DNA of 64,000 bases from Thermoguttaceae bacterium (lineage in GTDB: Bacteria; Planctomycetota; Planctomycetia; Pirellulales; Thermoguttaceae), in assembly GCA_017441605.1 (NCBI GenBank), contig JAFRXD010000062.1, forward strand, positions 29,586 to 93,585. The letters run 5' to 3'. The notes under the pieces are model-generated. The model did no database searches. It saw only the letters and a program-made list of their open reading frames with translations, and was not told where the DNA came from. Positions 61,801 to 64,000 of this stretch are shown here, in pieces. The translations under genes were made by a program, and so were the position numbers. Numbering within the stretch: position 1 is the stretch's first letter; every line of letters starts with the position of its first letter.

Positions 61801-62119
61801 AATGGAGGCATATCGAAGAAAACGCGAAGGTGAACCAATCGTTCAACGCGATTTTGGTCCAAAAACGCGATTTCTTTTTTCCCTTGCGAATGGCGAAGCG
61901 TTCACAATGGTAGATGGGAAGATTTACGTTGTTCGCGCAATAAGTCAGCTCCAAACGGGAGTGATCAGTCTTTCCTCCAAACTACACACAGACGCAAGAC
62001 TTGCAAAAGAAATCCTTGCGACTAAGGGGTTGATTCATAATGCCAACACTTTAAAAGATAAGGGAATACGAAAGATTTACATCGACGTTCTTGGCGACGT
62101 TTATCCGTGTAACGACTAA
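58844..62119 (+). CDS. cas9: CRISPR-associated endonuclease Cas9, type II-C
   Basis: 1091 residues, the compact II-C size. RuvC-I Asp13 in ILGLDLGVGSVGWAV, arginine-rich bridge helix (NLKRRAARGIRRNFWRRRRR), RuvC-II Glu537 in FVRVELARDL, HNH with His621 in DIEHIIPFS and KNRT-like KRNRTPFQ, RuvC-III His782-His783-Asp786 in DHRHHAIDAAVVAL, then the WED region ending GDNHHLEVY near 960. All catalytic residues are present. ATG 58844 (AGGA upstream) is preferred to TTG 58835. It cuts DNA guided by tracrRNA:crRNA. From about 61735 to the stop, codon use changes sharply (ATA, AGT, ACA, GCA become common). cas2 follows after 24 bases. Confidence 0.96.
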   Translation: MSDSPMKYILGLDLGVGSVGWAVVPCDPNQISETTLKMGSRVFDPGMDGNIEMGKDESRNLKRRAARGIRRNFWRRRRRAVKLFHILQNAGLLPPVECRSPEARQALFNELDKNLRKTYFPNASRTETQTFLYRLRAKALDEELSLEALGRIFYSFGQRRGFQSNKKMGEDLNEDDKELGKVKGGIAELETKIRESGSRTLGEYFASVDPEEEGARIRGRYVGRAMYKTEFEAIWKSQARFHSDVLTDALKEKVFKGIFFQRPLKVQKFLVGHCELEPDKRCIAKGDPLFQEFRYWQRLLDLQIRDENGRYRPLSREEQDAVASALETSEKLKFDDIRKLLDIPKPKRVKKGDWDAGVYRFNFELDGESSDKGLVGNRTRAKIREALAESGAPEATVEQIDRIAREILFYDNDDALARKLQNPTPKSGLPEYDVATSVALSKVRLEPDYGSLSRKAIDKLLALMKEKRIPLQTARKELYGDELRERASAKARALLDPVVDALGQIRNPTVTRSLTELRKVVNAIIRRYGKPEFVRVELARDLKRGKKEREEIFKRNNERKKEREKYEKEIPKLAGYSFVPTKRDILKYRLWLECGGVCPYTGKTIDLRVLFAEASPIDIEHIIPFSVSLDDSFGNKTLCFAEENRSVKRNRTPFQCYAHTEKWGEILKRVAQFRCRGRNRKLELFKMEEVPTDIAVTRLLNDTRYISRLALKYLDTLYGAVNGVDAEGTKRVQVALGDTTAWLRDGWKLNVLLLSPDEKQKFLDRETTFADVIEKNRADHRHHAIDAAVVALTDAAIVKKLNERAEIFTRKEFRGSFLRDDLEFPEPCPNFREILGKVLDDIIVSRRVDRKVSGPLHEETNYGRKVYENKGAWRTLRKPLSQLSAKDVDNIVDPRIRELVQQKVEALGGDIKKLEADPPYIRVDSKPIRWIPIKSVRFRKNVKAVPVGKRGRERYVAPGDNHHLEVYAVLNEEGNEKRWEAKVISLMEAYRRKREGEPIVQRDFGPKTRFLFSLANGEAFTMVDGKIYVVRAISQLQTGVISLSSKLHTDARLAKEILATKGLIHNANTLKDKGIRKIYIDVLGDVYPCND

Positions 62120-62143
62120 ACGTCGTCGTTAGCCCTGTTCGTT

Positions 62144-62488
62144 ATGCCGCGCCAGGAATTCGCCACTTCCGGTTATACGACAATGTACTTGATCGTTTAT
62201 TTCGACCTTCCAGTGAAAACGAAGAAGGATCGCAAAGAGTACGCCTTGTTCCGCAAGGTTCTTTTGCGGAACGGGTTCAAAATGATGCAGTACTCCGTCT
62301 ATTCCCGATACTGCGTCGATAATCGGACGGTCGAGCGCTTTCAGAAAATCGTTCGCGACGAGCTCCCCCCAAAGGGGAACGTCAAAATGATGGCGGTTAC
62401 GTCGCGAATATACGAAAAGATAGAATCGTTCGTCGGACGCGAGGCGCAGGAGAGCGAGAAAGCGCCCGACGTTTGCGCGTTCTACTGA
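62144..62488 (+). CDS. cas2: CRISPR-associated protein Cas2
   Basis: 114 residues. MYLIVYFDLPVKTKKDRKEY, FRKVLLRNGFKMMQYSVYSR and the later VKMMAVTSRIYEKIESF are Cas2 hallmarks; the Asp of YFDLP is the conserved metal-site residue. The ATG at 62144 gives a SGYTTMYLIVYFDLP start like that of other type II Cas2 proteins; ATG 62183 is an alternative. The ribosome-binding site is poor, so translation may be coupled to cas9. With Cas1 it forms the spacer-integration complex. It lies between cas9 and cas1, not after cas1 as is usual. Confidence 0.92.
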   Translation: MPRQEFATSGYTTMYLIVYFDLPVKTKKDRKEYALFRKVLLRNGFKMMQYSVYSRYCVDNRTVERFQKIVRDELPPKGNVKMMAVTSRIYEKIESFVGREAQESEKAPDVCAFY

Positions 62489-62542
62489 GCGAAGTTGGCG
62501 AGGGATTTTTAAACCGCGCGACTTTTAAACGAGGAGCGAGAT

Positions 62543-63535
62543 TTGTCAAACGGACGCATTTTGGATTTCGCGCTCACGCCCGTCAAGTTGCGAATTCGCG
62601 AAAAACAACTGCAAGTTTACGACGAGGACGCGCTTCGAGACTCGATACCGGTCGAGGACGTCGGTTGCGTTTTGCTGGCGCACTCGCATATGACGTTTTC
62701 GCTTGCGGTGATTCGCGAGCTAATGGAGGCGAACGTCCCGATCGTCTTCTGCGACGAGCGCTCGGTTCCCGCCGGGATGTGCCTACCCTTCTACGGTCAT
62801 CACGCCGGGGCGGAGCGCGCGCGCCTTCAAGTCCAAGCGCTGGCGGATCGGGTTTTGATGAAGAAACTATGGAAACAGATCGTTAAAAATAAGATTCGGA
62901 ATCAGTGTCGGCTACTGCAAGAGCTGTTCCAGACGGACGCCGGGTTGAAAGAGCTCTACGCGGCCGTCAAGAGCGGGGACTCGGACAATCGCGAGGGCGC
63001 CGCCGCAAAAAAGTACTGGGCGAAGCTCTTCGAGGGGACCGGATTTCGCCGCGATTACAACGGCGCGGACAAGATCAACGCGGCGCTGAACTACGGATAC
63101 TCGCTCTTGCGCGCGATCGTGGCGCGAGGAATCGTCTCGGTGGGGCTCGTTCCGAGCCTCGGGGTATGCCACCACAACAAATACAACGGGTTCGCGCTCG
63201 CGGACGACTTGATCGAGCCGTTTCGTCCGATCGTCGATTGTTGCGTTTACGGGCTCCTCGGGGACGACGCGCTCGACGAGGGATTAACTCCGGAGGTAAA
63301 ATGTCGGATTATTCGACAAATCACCGCGAAATACCGCGTCGACGGCGAGCTTCTCAACGTCTTCGAAGCGACCCTGAAATCGGCGGAATCGCTCGTCTGG
63401 ATCTTCAAAGGCGAGTCGGAAGAAATCGCGTTCCCCGCGCAACTCCCGTTCGAACCGGTCGACGTCGACAACGTCCCGATTATCAAGCCGGTCGAGTCCA
63501 AAGGTAAAACAATCCCGAAAACGCCCCCGTTTTGA
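62543..63535 (+). CDS. cas1: CRISPR-associated endonuclease Cas1
   Basis: 330 residues from a TTG start at 62543 with GAGGAG upstream. Metal-binding residues are Glu151 in NREGAAAKKYW, His210 in LGVCHHNKYNGFALADDL, and Glu225 in DLIEPFRPI. The N-terminal beta domain starts GRILDFALTPVKLRIREKQL. It integrates new spacers together with Cas2. The C-terminal 25 residues (DNVPIIKPVESKGKTIPKTP) are likely a flexible tail. 54 bases after cas2, followed by a strong bidirectional terminator. No csn2 or cas4 is present, as expected for II-C. Confidence 0.95.
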   Translation: MSNGRILDFALTPVKLRIREKQLQVYDEDALRDSIPVEDVGCVLLAHSHMTFSLAVIRELMEANVPIVFCDERSVPAGMCLPFYGHHAGAERARLQVQALADRVLMKKLWKQIVKNKIRNQCRLLQELFQTDAGLKELYAAVKSGDSDNREGAAAKKYWAKLFEGTGFRRDYNGADKINAALNYGYSLLRAIVARGIVSVGLVPSLGVCHHNKYNGFALADDLIEPFRPIVDCCVYGLLGDDALDEGLTPEVKCRIIRQITAKYRVDGELLNVFEATLKSAESLVWIFKGESEEIAFPAQLPFEPVDVDNVPIIKPVESKGKTIPKTPPF

Positions 63536-63580
63536 GATGAATTCCCTAGCAACTCCGAGATCGTTTTTCGAAAAAAATGA

Positions 63581-63620
63581 AAAAAACGGCGATTTTGAAA
63601 AGCCAAAATCGCCGTTTTTT
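63581..63620. terminator. Bidirectional terminator between cas1 and the CRISPR array
   Basis: Perfect 16-base stem AAAAAACGGCGATTTT (63581-63596) / AAAATCGCCGTTTTTT (63605-63620) around an 8-base loop. It has a T run on the plus strand (ends the cas transcript) and, by complement, on the minus strand (could end crRNA precursor transcripts). Confidence 0.9.
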
Positions 63621-63729
63621 CTCAATTCCGCTCGTAGGGAATCAGGGAACGCCGAATCACCGGAACCCGCGTTTTCGCGGACCAAATGGCTCTTCGGGCT
63701 CTCGTTTGCGCCCTTTTTGAGGGGGACGC

Positions 63730-64000
63730 ATTGTACCATAGCGAGAATTCCCTACAAGCCATAGCCCTTGTCTAACAATCCCGCGTCCGTCGCGAATTGT
63801 ACCATAGCGAGAATTCCCTACAAGCCATAGCGAGCGGAACCAATTTCGACGCTTTACGCGCATTGTACCATAGCGAGAATTCCCTACAAGCCATAGCCGT
63901 TCGTTAAAAGACTTCCCGACAACTTCGATTGTACCATAGCGAGAATTCCCTACAAGCCATAGCCTCGCGCCCGCCAATTGTTCTATCGAGCAAATTGTAC
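63730..64000 (-). CRISPR. CRISPR array, type II-C, at least five repeats, continues past the window
   Basis: 36-base repeats at 63730-63765, 63796-63831, 63862-63897, 63928-63963 and a fifth starting at 63994 (cut by the window edge). All visible copies are identical. The four spacers are each exactly 30 bases (63766-63795, 63832-63861, 63898-63927, 63964-63993) and unrelated to each other. On the minus strand the repeat starts GCTATGGCTTGTAGGG and ends CTATGGTACAAT. This is the strand that pairs with the tracrRNA anti-repeat, so crRNAs are read on the minus strand, towards cas1. The repeat holds the 7-base word CCATAGC twice. Confidence 0.98.

Noticed and set aside
63657..63977. Open frame of 106 codons on the minus strand across the CRISPR array
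   Set aside because: It is only the translation of repeats and spacers (LWLVGNSRYGT repeated), with a 66-base period equal to the array unit.

Overview
The window looks like a chromosomal segment of a planctomycete (Planctomycetota, probably Pirellulales-like). The basis is four giant exported proteins with the N-terminal LE-[DE]-R-x-L-[LF]-S signature (LEPR-XLL type), secreted caspase-like and FGE/SUMF1-domain proteins, a diheme HzsA-like protein fused to an FGE domain, ECF-sigma-like and Sel1 proteins, and the neighbourhood TIGR03936 - rng - rplU. Coding DNA is GC-rich with strong use of TCG, GCG and CGC codons. I saw no rRNA or tRNA gene. Identifications rest on reading motifs by eye; no database search was possible.

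Layout. 1-2,111 (minus): sulfate ABC importer (binding lipoprotein, CysT, start of CysW). 2,355-6,280: two near-identical 246-residue genes of unknown function, each with its own terminator and a ~750-base related leader, forming a tandem duplicated unit. 6,486-8,039 (minus): ilvN-ilvC. 8,169-11,297 (minus): a UvrA-type ATPase. 11,640-22,080 (plus): housekeeping genes ftsH, ruvX, hpf, two EIIA-Ntr paralogues, HPr, enzyme I, TIGR03936, rng and rplU. 22,335-25,107: sialidase-like exoprotein, serine recombinase, and an intergenic stretch rich in palindromes.

25,108-48,243 (plus) is an island of exported proteins. A tight five-gene run (26,384-33,278) encodes two DUF2330-like proteins and three caspase-fold proteins. 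One of these lacks the catalytic histidine, one is an apparently intact protease, and one is fused to an FGE/SUMF1 domain. Four LEPR-XLL surface proteins follow: a zincin with RTX-like repeats, a beta-helix/CARDB protein, a PPC/FN3 protein interrupted by an in-frame stop, and a beta-helix/FN3 protein. The last two share an unusual acidic-aromatic C-terminal tail.

48,426-58,510: diheme-FGE exoprotein, pfkA, and a minus-strand four-gene operon of membrane and coiled-coil proteins that includes a protein resembling only region 2 of sigma-70. After these come degraded Rpn/DUF4351-like fragments and a Sel1 protein with novel EGIPLVD repeats.

58,636-64,000: a compact type II-C CRISPR-Cas locus. 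A divergent tracrRNA (minus strand) has a clear promoter, a 22-nt perfect anti-repeat and an intrinsic terminator. It is followed by cas9 (plus), cas2, cas1 in an unusual order, then an array of 36-bp repeats and 30-bp spacers running off the window. Each repeat ends in an extended -10 promoter element pointing on the minus strand, so crRNAs are probably made repeat by repeat as in Neisseria. The C-terminal (PAM-interacting) part of Cas9 has codon use unlike the rest, suggesting a domain swap.
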